Shown: positions 13,233 to 35,183 of the stretch, piece after piece | How the letters are laid out: each line of letters starts with the position of its first letter | How positions within the stretch are numbered: position 1 is the stretch's first letter | Assembly (NCBI GenBank): GCA_035041965.1 | Contig: JAPYMA010000598.1 | Coordinates: 20,334 to 84,333 of the forward strand | Source: Anisakis pegreffii | Taxonomy: Eukaryota > Nematoda > Chromadorea > Rhabditida > Anisakidae | Length of the DNA: 64,000 nt | Reading direction: 5' to 3' | Program-made: the position numbers and the translations under genes | Notes under the pieces: model-generated | The model's database searches: none | The model's input: the letters and a program-made list of their open reading frames with translations, nothing else | Told to the model about the DNA's origin: nothing

Positions 13233-16200
13233 TCATCCAATCGTCATTACACATCTTATTCGAACAGCACTAACTCAAAATAGTGTTTTGCAATACCCAA
13301 TCAAAAATTCAACAATAGAAGTTTACTCACTTTGCCTTCCTTTCATAGTATGTTGCTCTGCTCATTGTCAACGCTGAGGATTTGCAAATGAATGCTGCTG
13401 TTTCAGTTCAATGTAAACTCAAAAAAGCAATAGTGTGTGCGCCATATTGGTTTATATTAGATAAATTCGCGTAGCTAGTCAATTCATGTTCATTTATGTT
13501 GAACACATTCAAAAGCAACTATTTCGGTCAGGTAAAAAGAGGGGACCAAATGAGAGCGCAATTGGAACGACCGCATGAAATAGGATAGAATTGCCTTTAA
13601 GAAGAGAATATCGCATTGCGATGATTTTGAAATGAAATTTGAGAAATGATAAATTTGAACAAAATAAAACACTCAAGTGCAATTAGTAGTGATTGTTGAG
13701 TTGAATGAAACGTACACAAAACAAAGGTATGCGATGAGAATAAGCCCTGATAGCACATTGAAAATAAGGTGATCGTACTGGTACTGTTATGAAACAGCTG
13801 TGTAGCCGTGTTCGATCCTCCAAGTGTGATGTGAAGTTATATCATGAGCATCAATCAATCTTTTGAGTATTCATCCGTTGTTCTCGTATCACAGAAATGA
13901 ACGTTTCCATTTGACAACATCAACTCATAACTAACGTCGATCATCTTAACGATCAAAAATACTGCCTTTTCCTTTACTTCTCATATTAAGCGTCAATATT
14001 CAATTATAAAGTTGACTGTGATATTTTCGCCCAGCTTTTTTCTATGATTTGCAAAATTGCCACATCGCAACACGAAATTAATGGCACACCGTATTTGAAA
14101 AGTAGAGAGATATTCTAGTGAAAACTTCTAATTTTCATTTTTTGACCGAGTCTGTGAAAATGATCGTGCATAATTACTCTTGAACTTAAAATAAAATATG
14201 GAAAGCAAACTAATAAGGCTGCAAATTATGCGATTTTCATAAGTAGCAAATGAAAACAGAATGTTAGAATAATGGTTAGATGCTAAGAGGTTTGATTTGA
14301 GGATCGTGAAAGCATGAAAACTGAGAATTTGAGAGCAAGATTGACATTTCAAAAAATGAATCATTTTATATCATTATTCATCGGTGACATCTTCCCACTA
14401 CGAAGTAACATCAAAATACCTGACATAGTGAGAGGGCATTTATTGAATTCATAGATAAATATCTTACTGGGCGATAATTTTGTTAAAATGATCAGAGTTC
14501 GTCTATTCATGTCCCAGAATGTAATATGGGACTTCTCACTATTTTCGCTAATAATCCCTTATAGCAGTGGTTCTCAAAAGGAGGGGAATTTGAAAGTTAT
14601 ACAGAAAACAGGAATTGTAGGGATTGGCAAATCATCGGACTGACTGATTTCCTTCCAACAACTCTTTCATAGTTGTCCGATGTGCTTTCAAAATGCTTGT
14701 TTGATCATTAGAAATTGAGACCTTCAATAAAACAACAGAATTCTTAGCAGTGAACTTCCTGATTAATGGTTGATTTCATCCTGACTTGTCGCTAGGAAGA
14801 GGAATGGCCATTTGTTATATCGTCAAGGAGCAAAAGTGTGGCAACAGCTGCAATAGAGCAAATATAAAATCGACCAAAATGAAACCCTTCAATTGCAAGT
14901 ATACTTATAAGTATGATCATTTCGAAGGTGAGCATCGACATCCGTTGAAAAGATAAAGTAGATAATTAATTGTGTTTGGAACGCTTTACGCTGGATGTGA
15001 GCATTCGATATCAATGATCTGCATCTTTAAGTGTTGATATTTCTTATGAAAAAGCAAAATCACAAAATAATCATTTTAATGGCATTCGAGTGTGGGTGAT
15101 CAGAGGCTATTTTAGCAATCTATTCAATTCAGTATATTACATTCTGGTGAAGCGAAATGCGATATTGTTTGACGACTACTTTTTGTAGTGAAATATCGCC
15201 GAATAATTTTTTCATCACGAATTTTCCGATAATTGTCATAATTGAGAGAAATTTTAGTATTTGCCATCAAGAAGTAATTTAATTAGTATTTTGAAAACTG
15301 TAATTCGTTTCGTTCAATCTTCGTAATGCACTTCTACTTCGAGCCTTTGAAACAAAATGAATCTATAAGCTCTGTTTCAAATTGAGCATAAATTGACTAT
15401 TTAGGTATTGCCGATCAGATCTGGGCATTCAAAAGCATTGTCAAATGATTCTTTCGTCTTTCTTTTTGTTGCAGCACAGACAAATTTTGATTCACAGCCA
15501 CATTCATGAACTTACATTAATCAGGATAGTATAGTCTCATTATGTGTCTAATCTCGTATTAATTTATATTCTTGGATTTCTGAACCGCTAAGAAGCTATA
15601 ACCACCTTTTATATGTCATGATGTGGAGAATCATGTAATGAGCCAACATTTTCTCAACTGTAGCTTAGTCGAATTTGATAAAAATTCTAACAAGCATAAC
15701 TCTTCTCATTCAACTCAACTCAGTTTTGGAGAGTTCGAAAAAGTGTCCAATGAAAACTGCGATCAGCCAATGGTTGGGGATAAATATCAGCCACTTTTAA
15801 ACCATGCATTCGAGAATATTCTACTAGCGACGAGCGTTGTTATTCGCTGAGGCCATTTTATATAACATCCTGATGAGGAAAACAATAGTATCATTACAAT
15901 CAATGATAACAGCGGATGGATAATCAAAAATACAATTACAACCCAACTAATACGTATGATATGGTTCAACTGAAATAAGAAAACCATCTAATAATCTATC
16001 TCATTCATATTTAATAATGACTTGAGCGAAAATAAGAAAAGTGTTACGGTAAATAAGTTGGAGCATAGATGCGATGATAATTTTAGCAATCAGCCACTTT
16101 ATAATCTGTTTTACTTAAGATTAACAAACTGAACTTGAAATGCGAATAGCGAATCATTTTTGAGGCGTTTCCCAGTGATAGTTAACGATTTCTGCAATGA

Positions 16201-16794
16201 CTATTCAAAATATGTTGTATTCTTTTTCCTCACTCATTCTTATTGCATTCATTCTCTACAGCGATCCTATGGTACTCGATGCGTTAGAAGGTAGCACATC
16301 ATTATATAAAGTGTAATAAAGTGTTTCTTACAGAGGACGGGGTTAATTACCTCCTGGGAATAACTTGGGAATATCAGGGGGAAAATTCAGTGGTCGGCAA
16401 ACCAATACTACCTAATATTTGGATGCTTGCATTTGATGATATCAATTTCTTGATATAATTTTTGTCAATTTGATGATATAATTTTTGATGATAAATATTA
16501 TTTTTTTTACATTCGATGATATAATTTTTGACAATTTCTACTTCTTCAATCGCTTATTTCCAATCAACGTAATACCTCTTTCACGATGAACGACAACATT
16601 TCTTATGATGTTAATAATTGAAATACTTGAAAGTGTTCCGATCATATTTGTTCAATGAATATCTTGAAATTCTTACATAAGGACTGATCATAGAAGTTAA
16701 ATGGGAGTATAAAATGGTAGGCTTTGTGCACTTGTATCTCAAAACTCACGGTAGTTCGGATTTATATTCATCCACTGGTGAATTTACACTTATT
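13233..16794. other. Intergenic region, nothing recognised
   Basis: A hAT-like terminal word (cagtggttctcaa) stands alone at about 14565 without a visible partner. Short AT-rich words (gatgatataattttt) recur near 16430-16530. No gene is supported. Confidence 0.4.
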
Positions 16795-16952
16795 ATCATT
16801 TCGATGGAAAGATTGCTTCTCCGTTCATCTCGAAGATAAATGCTAACTATCATTTTGATGGAAAGATTGCTTCTCCGTTCATCTCGAAGATAAATGCTAA
16901 CTATCATTTTGATGGAAAGATTGCTTCTCCGTTCATCTCGAAGATAAATGCT
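16795..16952. repeat. Minisatellite, 54 bp x about 3
   Basis: Three head-to-tail copies start at 16795, 16849 and 16903 and are almost identical; the last is cut short. The 54-bp period is a multiple of three, so the minus strand reads an 18-residue repeat (SIYLRDERRSNLSIKMIV) within a 69-codon frame. No splice or homology evidence supports coding. Confidence 0.92.
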
Positions 16953-17373
16953 CAAATGTTCACTGCACTTTCCTTTATAAATAACTGAACTCGTTCATAA
17001 ATTTCAGTTTTTTCATCGCTGACGAATGTTTTTTAATTGCCTTCCGTTGTTGACTGTTGAAGTTCATATTTTTTCTGCAGTTGATAAATAAAGTGCCAAA
17101 AACACTTCTTACATTCCAGAAAGTTAGGTTCCTTCACGCCACTGAGAAATTTCTGGATCGGATTTCGGTTTCCTTCTGACGTTATGCGTGGAAATAGTAC
17201 GTTCTCGTATCGGGGAGGAGGGAGATTAATGATGGCCTGCCAGACCTTCGAGAAGGTTAATGGAACTTCCAAGCATGAGAAACAATGGTATAATGAATAT
17301 TTACTGCACTTTGGAAGCATGAATATGTTTCGATGATGACATATTCAAAATTTTCATTTCAACGACTTTTCAG
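16953..17373. other. Intergenic region
   Basis: A 95-codon minus-strand frame (17320-17033) has no recognisable motif, and I do not call it a gene. Confidence 0.3.
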
Positions 17374-17533
17374 CTACCTGTCCTTGCTGTAATTTTCTCC
17401 GGTCCTCATCCATATATGAACCGCTTCATGTTGCAAAGCGGTGTTCAACAAGTGAACGAGTGTCCATCAATTGGATCGATACTTTCGACTTCAAACTGGA
17501 GAGAATGGTGGTCGTATGATACTATTCGAGAAC
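17374..17533 (+). other. Isolated exon-like block, unassigned
   Basis: A ttttcag acceptor is followed by an open, normally composed stretch of about 53 codons (LPVLAVIFSGPHPYMNRFML at its start, NWREWWSYDTIRE at its end), then a GT. Composition and splice context look exon-like, but I find no partner exons and no family match. Confidence 0.22.
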
Positions 17534-19916
17534 GTATCTGTATAATAATTGCAATTACATACAACTTTTCAAACATTTTATCCATCCGTTCTAATAGGAT
17601 GCATTCAGCAGTCTGAAATATCAGGTATTGAAGATATCCTCCACAAAAAGACTTTTATTTTCCAGCAAACTGGTTATTTCAGTAGGCTCTTACTAACCAA
17701 TATAATTCGAAACATAATAATGACTGAAGAAATTTCAGTAATAAGTGGAATGTGAGTCATTTAATTAACCTTGATCAAACAGCTGATTTGAAGCGTTGAC
17801 TGTTACTTGCACGGTCAGGCAAATTATGAGCTAAATATATTTTCTGTTATTAAAGAGATGAAATGGAAGGTAGCTATTCTTATGAACCCAGAACGGCACT
17901 AAGAACAGTGTCAGGAATGAACCACGCACTTGCGCATATGATCATAGCCACGTAATCCACATTCTCATGCCCATTCCCAGCATCAGCAGACCTCGATGGA
18001 TCGTTTAAGGAAACAACTTGTCTGCTAATGAGTCCATCCGAAATACATTTTGTTGGCCGAGAAGAAAAGAAAAGAATGAAACTGCAATAATGATAATAAT
18101 TTTATTCAAATTAATAGATCTGAGGAGAGCAGATGAGGCAATTCAAACATGAATAACAACTGCTAATTTGATATATCATACAACCAATGACGATCAAATT
18201 TGTCAAACAAATCAATCGCAATAATTTTACACTAAAATTTCCATGAACAACAAAAAACCAACACAACATGATGACTGATTATGACGGATAATCATGAATT
18301 GAACCAAAAACAATTATCATAAACAATCTCATAGAGGATATTCAAAACACTGAAACCTAAAGAAATGTTCATATTTAGCAGACCAATGTTCACGACTTTC
18401 ATATTCTATTAAAACCTTATCTAATTGATTACATCAAACTGGACTGAAGTGTCCTTTTGTTCTTTTGCTTGATAGCGATACCTTTTTACATGGAAACAAA
18501 AATAAATAAATCGAGCTGCGCAATCAATCTGAAAGGTTTTTCTTCAAAAGCCAAAACTTTATAGAAAAGTCGGAAATTAGACACATCTATCTGCAAACAC
18601 TTCACCATGAATCGAATACGATTGAAGAAGTACAAACTGAAATAATTAACTGACAAAGGCCGAATGATTTCTTCGTACTGAAAACTGAAAAACCATCATC
18701 CATCTTGTGATCAAAAATGAAACGAACAATCAGAATAACACAACCAATCAACAGGAACATAATAAAACATTAAAACAAAACAACGAAGAATGAAAAAGAA
18801 GATGAATTTTGTGAAACATATTACATATTAAATTCGTCGGAACAACAACATCTGCGCCAAAATCGGCAACAGGAAAAGAAAGAATCAATGGGAACGATAA
18901 AGCGCTTCGTAGAGCGATGAAATGAGCTGAAATCGAAAAAAATAAAGGTGTTAAAAACTTTGTTGAAAATGGAGGAATTTCATTCCAAATTCTAACCTAC
19001 GATTTCTCCAGTATACGCATGAAACAGTCAGAAATGGTTTCAACAATACCCTGTTTTGAAAATTCGCAAAACCAGAAAAAGAATTGAAGTGATTATTCGC
19101 TGTAAGCAACCGATGATTCAGAAAACGCTCCCTCTCATATAAACACGGCCCAGATATCATTCAAATAAACAACAACAAGTTGGTGAAGAGTGTAAAATAA
19201 ACACAACGAACCATGGAATCAAATATGACGATTGAATGACTCTGAGTTGAATCAAATCAAATTCAACAAAAACACAGTAACAACGTTCATAAGTATACTT
19301 ACAAGACTACTACTGTCGTGCACTGATGTGAATTTGTGTTATATTTTACGAGATTATCGTTTATTTGATTCAGTCGAATAAATAGCTGAATAAAATTCAA
19401 AGTGTGCACATGAACATGAAATGGTTTCACTAAATTTCCCTCACGCTCATCGCGGAATGGCAACTGACGGTTTCGAAATGGAACAGAATAAGGTTCAAAA
19501 TGCGATGTGAGGTTCAATCGGTAGTTCTGCCAATTAGACCCGGATGCATAATTTGGTAAACAGTGACTCCTGTGACATTTCCTAACGGTAACAGCCGTTT
19601 ATTTTTAATGGATAAAGGTTCGTTCTCAAAACAAGAGCAACGTTTCTTTTCGATTTGAAAATTGTTTTTTTCTCCATAACAATTAATATTACAAACCAAT
19701 CAGAGCGCCACGGAACAGTTCTCATTTAAAACATAGCGAATTACACAAAAAACTGTCCAAAAACAATGAAATCGGAAATGATCTGATTGACTGCAACAGT
19801 CGCCGTTGCGAAGCAGTGGTGCTTGCAGCAGAAAGATACGGTGTTATCAGGTAGAGAAAGGACAGAATAAATAGGTGAATGACCAAAAGAAAATAGAAAA
19901 TGCCGAATGGAGGTGC
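17534..19916. other. Gap downstream of PRP4 kinase gene
   Basis: No exon is recognised. The right part (about 18-19.9 kb) is A-rich on the plus strand and probably includes the 3' UTR of the minus-strand kinase gene. Confidence 0.35.
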
Positions 19917-28153
<8,237 letters not shown>

Positions 28154-30705
28154 TTGCATATAAGAAACGTCGTCGGTTACTTTCCTCAATCAGCAGTCGT
28201 CAGAAACATAACTTTGAAATATTTCTGAACGTGTTCAGAATCGGCAATCAATGTAGAAGCGAAGTTCTAAAAACACTCGCGAACAGAAAAACGCTTTCAC
28301 GTCAATTCAAAGACTCGTAGAATTCTCGAATAACTTCTCGTAAGGTATCCTGAGCTAATATGCTATTCCTGAACTATCAATCAATAAAAAACAACCGGAA
28401 TTAAAATCTTTTTTTTCTGATTTGATTATTATATTTAACCACAAATTCGTATCGCTTTTTAGCGACGTATCGCAACGCTAACGGATGAATAGTTCATTGC
28501 TCTTGAATAATCGTTCCGAAAACAGCATTGAGCACTAAAACAGTGCTGTTCTCATTCACTGATGATTTACCCATGTATTATTCTAAAATAGTATCGTATG
28601 TCAATTAATTCATACTGATATGTGAACATTTTCATTACTTGTTAGAATTTATTGAAATATTACAACGAAAACAACGAGGACGCCAAAAACAAAGTCTTTT
28701 GTGGGAAAACAGCAACAAAATAACCGATTTTACTTCTGTTGAGGAAGTAAAACGATGAAATCGAAAACTTTCGAGATGTCACTAATTTTGTCGATGTGTC
28801 GTTTTTGACAGGTATAAGGCTGTGAAAATACAATTGTGAAATGTATAGCGGTAATATCAGTGATAAATTAACAAATTGTCTTTATCATTTTTAACACATC
28901 TGAATGAACCAACACCGTACTATCATCTCGATCTGGTGTATTACTCATGCATATATCTATAATTTTTTCAACGAATACATCAAGAAAAGGAAAATAATTG
29001 TTTTCTGCTAATGGCTAGTTTTTGATATCACTGTTCAACAAATAATTTATTTGTCTACTTATATAGATAACCTTCGGTATACCATATGTAAATGTATGCC
29101 CGTCAAGATATAGATGCAACTTAATACTAATTGTTGCTGAATTTACTGCACATAACACGAGCTCTACTACATATGAATGATGGTCTTTGCCAGTTTTGGA
29201 GGACTAAAGAAACGAATTTGCTTGAAAATAACATTTCCTTCATGAAACTTAGTCTCGTAGTTTGGAACCACATCTCCTTTTCTTCAAAATTCTTGTACAT
29301 CTTTTTCTTTGACGATTCTTATTAATTCTTATTTTTAAATGACAGCCTCGTAGACATCCACTTTCAAGTCATGCTTTTTGATGTCACTGATCAAGTTTTT
29401 ACATATGTCGTGATATGTTACTACATACTTTTTCATTTGAATAGAGTTTCAAAAGTTTCCAATCGTTTTTTATCCTCATATGATCTCTTCTATAACTGCA
29501 TAAACGAACTTGTAGTTGGTAATTTTTCTTCACTGTTTGACGGATAAATGAGCTGAGCTGTCGTCAGCTGAGTGAATCATTCTTGATATTTTTCAAAACT
29601 GTTTTGCGCTCTTGATGTCAGAAAACATGTTAAGCATCTTTGAGTAATTCAACCAATGTAATTCTCTGTCGGAACCGGTTCTTTAAAGGACTCGACTAGA
29701 GAGTATTTTTATTCGGACAACTTCCTACGAATGGCACATTGATCGTGTGAAAGGACGCACGGGTCTCGCACTTCTTCCTTTGATTTCAGTCATTTATAAC
29801 TATGAAATCATAGTTCGATAAATCGTTGATGTAGTTTTCTTAATTGGTAATAATCTTTTCACTCACGGTTGCTTTAATTTTTGGCATTGTTGTTATGATG
29901 GTTGTCTTGACTAGCGCCGTTCTTGAATTCTTGTTGAATGATTATTTGGTTCTGAACAAGTTATATCGCCACTTATTTCTTTGATTCATCTATCGATTTC
30001 TACTCCAATTGTAATTGCGTTTATTGTACTGTATTTCAGCAAGGCAGTCGTTTCATCACTTTACTAGTATTATCGCTAGGAGCACTCTCTGAATTTGCTT
30101 TAAACTCTCACTTATCTACTCATATCCAGTCATGCAGAAAATATTTCTGGCTATTTTATCGATATCCAACATCATGATGTATGCGGTATGTTCAGTGTTG
30201 AACTTTTGATGTTCAACCTTTTAATGGATAAATTTTTCTTCCATTTATAACTCAATAATAAAAAATTTTGGAATAGGCAAACGAATGTAGAACTAGTTGA
30301 AGGAATAATGCTGATGTTTAGCAAAGGATGCTGATGTTCTTTGTGTTATTTTTGTCAACCTTTGGGGCTATATGAAAAACGAACAGTGAATCGTAATTTG
30401 GATGTGAATTTTATGCAATAAATCTGCGACGGATTTCACATTTTAATCAGTGCATTCCGATATTGCGTGGGTCATTTCATTGAACGCCTAATGAAATGAA
30501 TTTTGCAATTTGAAATGTTTACATCAGGCTGCAACGCCAGCGTCATCCCGAATCCACACTCATAGAGCTGATCAAGAACTAACTCAATCAAAGGATGTGA
30601 GAGTGGGTGATGCGATTACGGTGCTTCCCGCCGATGCACCTGACGATCCTATCAGCAGGATAAGGCTTGGCGGTCCAATATCGCTTGCGCATGGTGAGTT
30701 GTATG
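28154..30705. other. Intergenic region, nothing recognised
   Basis: Upstream flank of the PRP4 kinase gene, where its promoter should lie. No other exon or repeat is supported. Confidence 0.4.
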
Positions 30706-31772
30706 TAGGGTTTGCAAAACTCCGACCATTTTCTCAATCCCGGGACGATCCCGGTATTTCGAAGCAACTTTTGAAATACTGAAATGTGACTTGTTTAACA
30801 CATTCTTTTTGAGCCAATGTGTTCATAATTGATCAGAAAACAATTTGTTCAACAAATTATTCATCAAAGCTCAGCAAATTCAGCAATTCATGAAAACAAA
30901 GCACGAACAATACAGGACGGGTACAATTCATACGGAGATAAAATTTGCGATTAGATGAACTTTTTGCAATGAGATAAAACTTACATATTCAAAAGCTCAT
31001 TGTGAGTTATTTGTGTATTCTATTGAGAAAATGGTTTCACTACGCTTTCTTTAACTCAATACCCCGTTAATAATCATCCTGCGTTGTTGATAAAGTATAA
31101 GATGTTTTTTTTATATGAAGTGAAATTTGTTGAATTCATAATTGTTTCTGAAATTTTTGTTTTTTGCGGAACTCTACCAGAACATATTTAATAGAAGAAA
31201 GAATCTTTGGGATAAAATTCCGAGAGACTTTAAATAAACTCTCAGAGAGTTAAAAATTGTTATAACAACTAAAACAAAATCGTAATGAAATGACGAAAAA
31301 ACAGACTTATGAGTGACTCAACAACAACACATTCAAACAACAAACTTCAGTGAGACTTAAAATAAACTTTCAAAAGGTAATTGTTGTATCGCTCATCCGA
31401 CTTCTCAGTTTTGTATAAAAAGTACGCAGCAAACAGATTTGGAATACGATGCAACGTTGATAATGAAACATAAAGCCACGGTGATGCTATGAAATTCTTG
31501 GTCAGTGTTATGTGAAAACGAAAGCTGGGTGGCAATGTGTCATGAATCATATTTTGATTACCTTTTGGATGGTAAACAACAAATATGAGTGCTTTTTAAT
31601 GATCTCAGAATGACTTGTGAATCATTCGTGATGGACATACTACAAAATTCATTTGAAAAATGACTTATTTCATTTTTTTTGTTATGAATCCCGGAAATCC
31701 CATAACTCCCGGCACCACGAATCCCGGGATCGGGATTTAAAAATCGGGACTCGGGACCCCGCACAAACTCTA
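30706..31772. mobile_element. Non-autonomous hAT element (1067 bp)
   Basis: The left end TAGGGTTTGCAAAACTCC and the inverted right end TAGAGTTTGTGCGGGGTCCC continue into GC-rich subterminal blocks containing CCCGGGA and CCCGATCCCGG words, also in inverted orientation. Flanks gttgtatg (30698-30705) and gttgtata (31773-31780) form an 8-bp duplication with one mismatch. No transposase frame is present. This is a different hAT family from the small MITEs. Confidence 0.87.
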
Positions 31773-34700
31773 GTTGTATATAACCAGTTATTGGCACAAC
31801 ACTTCCGTTAGTCAAGCTGCATGCAAATTTTGCTCGTCACGATAACTAAAAGTTAGGTTCCATGAATTTAAGTCAATATGCTATCCAATTATGGTTAGAG
31901 AATAACTGAATGCAAATGAAAGCAAGTGTATTCCTGCGAACGCCTTTCATAGATACCAAAGTACATTCCATATTGGTAGAAGAAAGGAGGATCATTATTT
32001 GAGAGGTTTTCTGAAAGTATGAGAATCATGATGTTCAGCCATTCAAACGTCTCTGATTATCGTTATATAGAGGTTTTGACTTCTTCCAAAATGATTTCTG
32101 TATCATACGTTAAATCGGCTGAACATTCTTTTACAACAATATTCAAAACAGTTCATCATTTTCACATTAAGCTTTACAAAATTTCAGGTATGCATGACGA
32201 TTGATTCGAAGTATCACCATTTACAAAGGTTTTTGAATTGCTACATCCACATTGATTAATGCAAAATTTTTCTGCTGTTGGCTATATAAAGTCCAAATCA
32301 GTGAAGAATGCAAACCATGATTAATAATCCAAATACCTGGTAACGAAGTTCTGATCTACTCGATTTGTTGATTTAGTTGACAATTCTAATCGAACAGTTG
32401 CTCTTTGAATTTTTTCCAAAAAAATCTTTGATATGTTCTATGATTTTATGAATGGTGTTTATTTCTCGTACGAATTGCTGCAAACAATTATTTATTCCTC
32501 AGTCTCTGAGATTCGCTTATAATCAGATGGAACCGAAATTTGAATTCAATTTTTGACTACGAAAATACGACGAGCACATCATGAGCATGAGGATCTCTGC
32601 TATGTTCAGTTGTAATAATTGATTGAAGCCAAACAGTTCAGTTATAGTACATAATGTTTATTTTTTCTGGCTCAGCTGACGAATTCCGTTATCAACACTT
32701 CTTCTTGATACAGACCATTACTCCTGAATGCTTCCTCATATGAGAACAACAGCTGTATTTTCGTGTTCTTCGTTAACGAAAAATGAATACTTTATTTCTA
32801 TTGTTTTCGTATGAAGTAATAAACCGAATTTTCAGAAAAACTGCATTAATAAGGAGAAGGTAATTTCGATGTGTAATGTCAGCATAAATGAATGTATTCA
32901 TTATAAGAATAAATGCATGTATTGAAATTTAATAAAAATTAATATTATTCAAAAACTTGTCATTATATGCATTGAACAGATGCTAACGTTGTGAAACAAA
33001 TGACCGAAAGAGGTAATACAGTAGAGGTAACTCCAAGGAGGGTTGTTAGATTATGATGATGATTTACAAATGAAGATAATGAGTATCATATGTACGAAGA
33101 AAAGAGGATTGTACTGCGTGCAGTGTTCATTATTCACATGCTTGAAACAACTAGCTAGAAACTTCTTAATCACACTTGTCTGTTGTCATAGAAAGCACCG
33201 ACTCGAGCGACTGGTTGGAGCATTGATGTTTGCGACCGCAAAAGGACGGCACGCGACGCGTAGAATCTTGTAAGTGAGTAGTATAGCTTTGCTGTTGCTA
33301 TTGCATGGAAATGCATGATGTGGATTGGTCACTGAAGCAACGAACAACCAACAGCCCGAGGCCGTAAGCCAGAAAGGAAGAGTGATTTAGCTGCCTATAT
33401 GCATACATTTTCTGCATATTCTCTCAGTTCTTCACATCTTGATACATTAATTTCGTGATGCATATATGCACATGGACACAACATATCTCTCAGACTTTAT
33501 ACATCCTTCATTCGTTTCGCTGTATGTCAACGCATAGAAACATCCTTTATTTTCCATTTTTTTCATTAAAGCATATTCAATTTATGGATAAGTTGATGAG
33601 CATTTCCTTTTCTTCCTTCTCTTGCCCATCTGTTTATCTGTTGTTTGCAGCCTTCCAGTTTCAGCTCAGTTCGGTTCATAATCTAAATAAAATTTTTTCA
33701 AGCTCTTCGCCTCCTTCTAAAATCTATGTTTTTCGCAAATATTCATAAGAAGTGCTTTCTTCATTAGGTTTTGTCTCGTATAATGGCAATCGCTGTCCCT
33801 TTTAGAAAACGACGAATGGATAGGCTTATTTTCACACTAGAGAAACATTGTCGTCGTTTTGGCTCACTTTCAGGCTGCCTTAGCTTATCGCTACAGCACA
33901 GCAAATGCATGTTTGCTACAAGAAACAGTAAGTTTTTCCCGAAATTGAAGAGCATTCCCTTTTCAAGCAGTTCTGACGATCGAAAACTATGTTTAAAACA
34001 TGTGAATCGAATCGTTCATCGTTATAGATTCTTGTCGTTCTAGTCACTGAATGCTTCCAGTTCAAATTCACCAAGTTCTGAACACATTCAATTCAATGAC
34101 AACTTTTGCTGATGAGTTCTGGAATGGTTATTTGTTTAGTGACCGTCCTATTATAATTTATTGCTGCAATTTTTAATCTGAAATCTCCATTTTCTTCATG
34201 CACTTATTTTCGTGCGATAGCTCTGCGATCATTCGCTCATTCTCATGTCTCGTTCATTTTCGACCGATAATACTCATTTTGCTGTTATTGTTCTACAAAG
34301 TTAAGCTGTGCTTTTTCTTGCCAACTTTTTCATTGAACAATATCCAATCCTTTCAGCGAAAGGAATGGATTGTTTTACTTGAATGACCACCGCGTTCAGA
34401 TCATTTGTTATGGTATTTCAGTTGCTGCCCTCAGTACATTGTGAACTGCTGAAAATTTTTTGGAAATCATTAATTTAATAGTCATACATACCAATGGATG
34501 CAATCGTTCATCATGGCCAACGCATTGGCTGGTATGTACTCTATTGTACTCATCGTCTCCTCTGAATTCGCTTCTTAAGTTGGTAAAATTATTCAGGAAA
34601 GAATGTAATATCATGGAATGAAATTAAACTGCAGTATCCTCTTGAATTTGAATCACTTTTAAATAGAAGTACCCTCTCGGAGTGCTGCGAAAAATATAAG

Positions 34701-35183
34701 CCTGTAGGAATGAAGGCCTTTTGAAACAAGCTTCTGCCCATCCTCCGTAAACAAAGGAAGGATTTTCATTCAGCAGTTTTCTCAAGGATGTTCTGAATAC
34801 TGTATAGAAAGTAATATAGCGTAATCAGACCAGCAAAACAAGAAGAACATGTACTGAAAATATCGCAATTATCTCAAAATAATTGAATACTTTCAATTTT
34901 TTTGTAAAAAATAAATCCTCTTTACAATAAAGCCCTCTTCAACAGAAACCCACTCTCATAGAGCTGTGGAAAATATAAGCCCTGAGGCTAATATTCAAAA
35001 AATACGATGAACGCGATTGCCTGCCGCATTATATAGTCCCGAGATTAAACATGACGGATGTTTAGGAATGTAGTCTTAAGAGTCACTGGAGATCATCTAT
35101 GAGAAGGAGAACATTCATTTCGAAAGATGTTTGTGAAGAAGAGACTCACAAAAACGTTAGTATGCTTAGTGTACTAAGATAAA
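31773..35183. other. Intergenic region, nothing recognised
   Basis: Upstream flank of the ELAPOR-like gene. Several short frames (for example 33043-33273) show no motifs or splice support. Confidence 0.4.

Noticed and set aside
14565..14590. Lone hAT-like terminus (cagtggttctcaa), also a similar one at about 50088
   Set aside because: No matching second terminus or target duplication found, so neither is called as an element.
30510..30782. 90-codon plus frame beside the 1.07-kb hAT
   Set aside because: It crosses the element boundary and its target duplication, shows no motif and has no neighbouring exons.
33764..34043. Overlapping 63- and 90-codon frames on both strands
   Set aside because: No recognisable domain, no splice-supported partner and equal openness on both strands.
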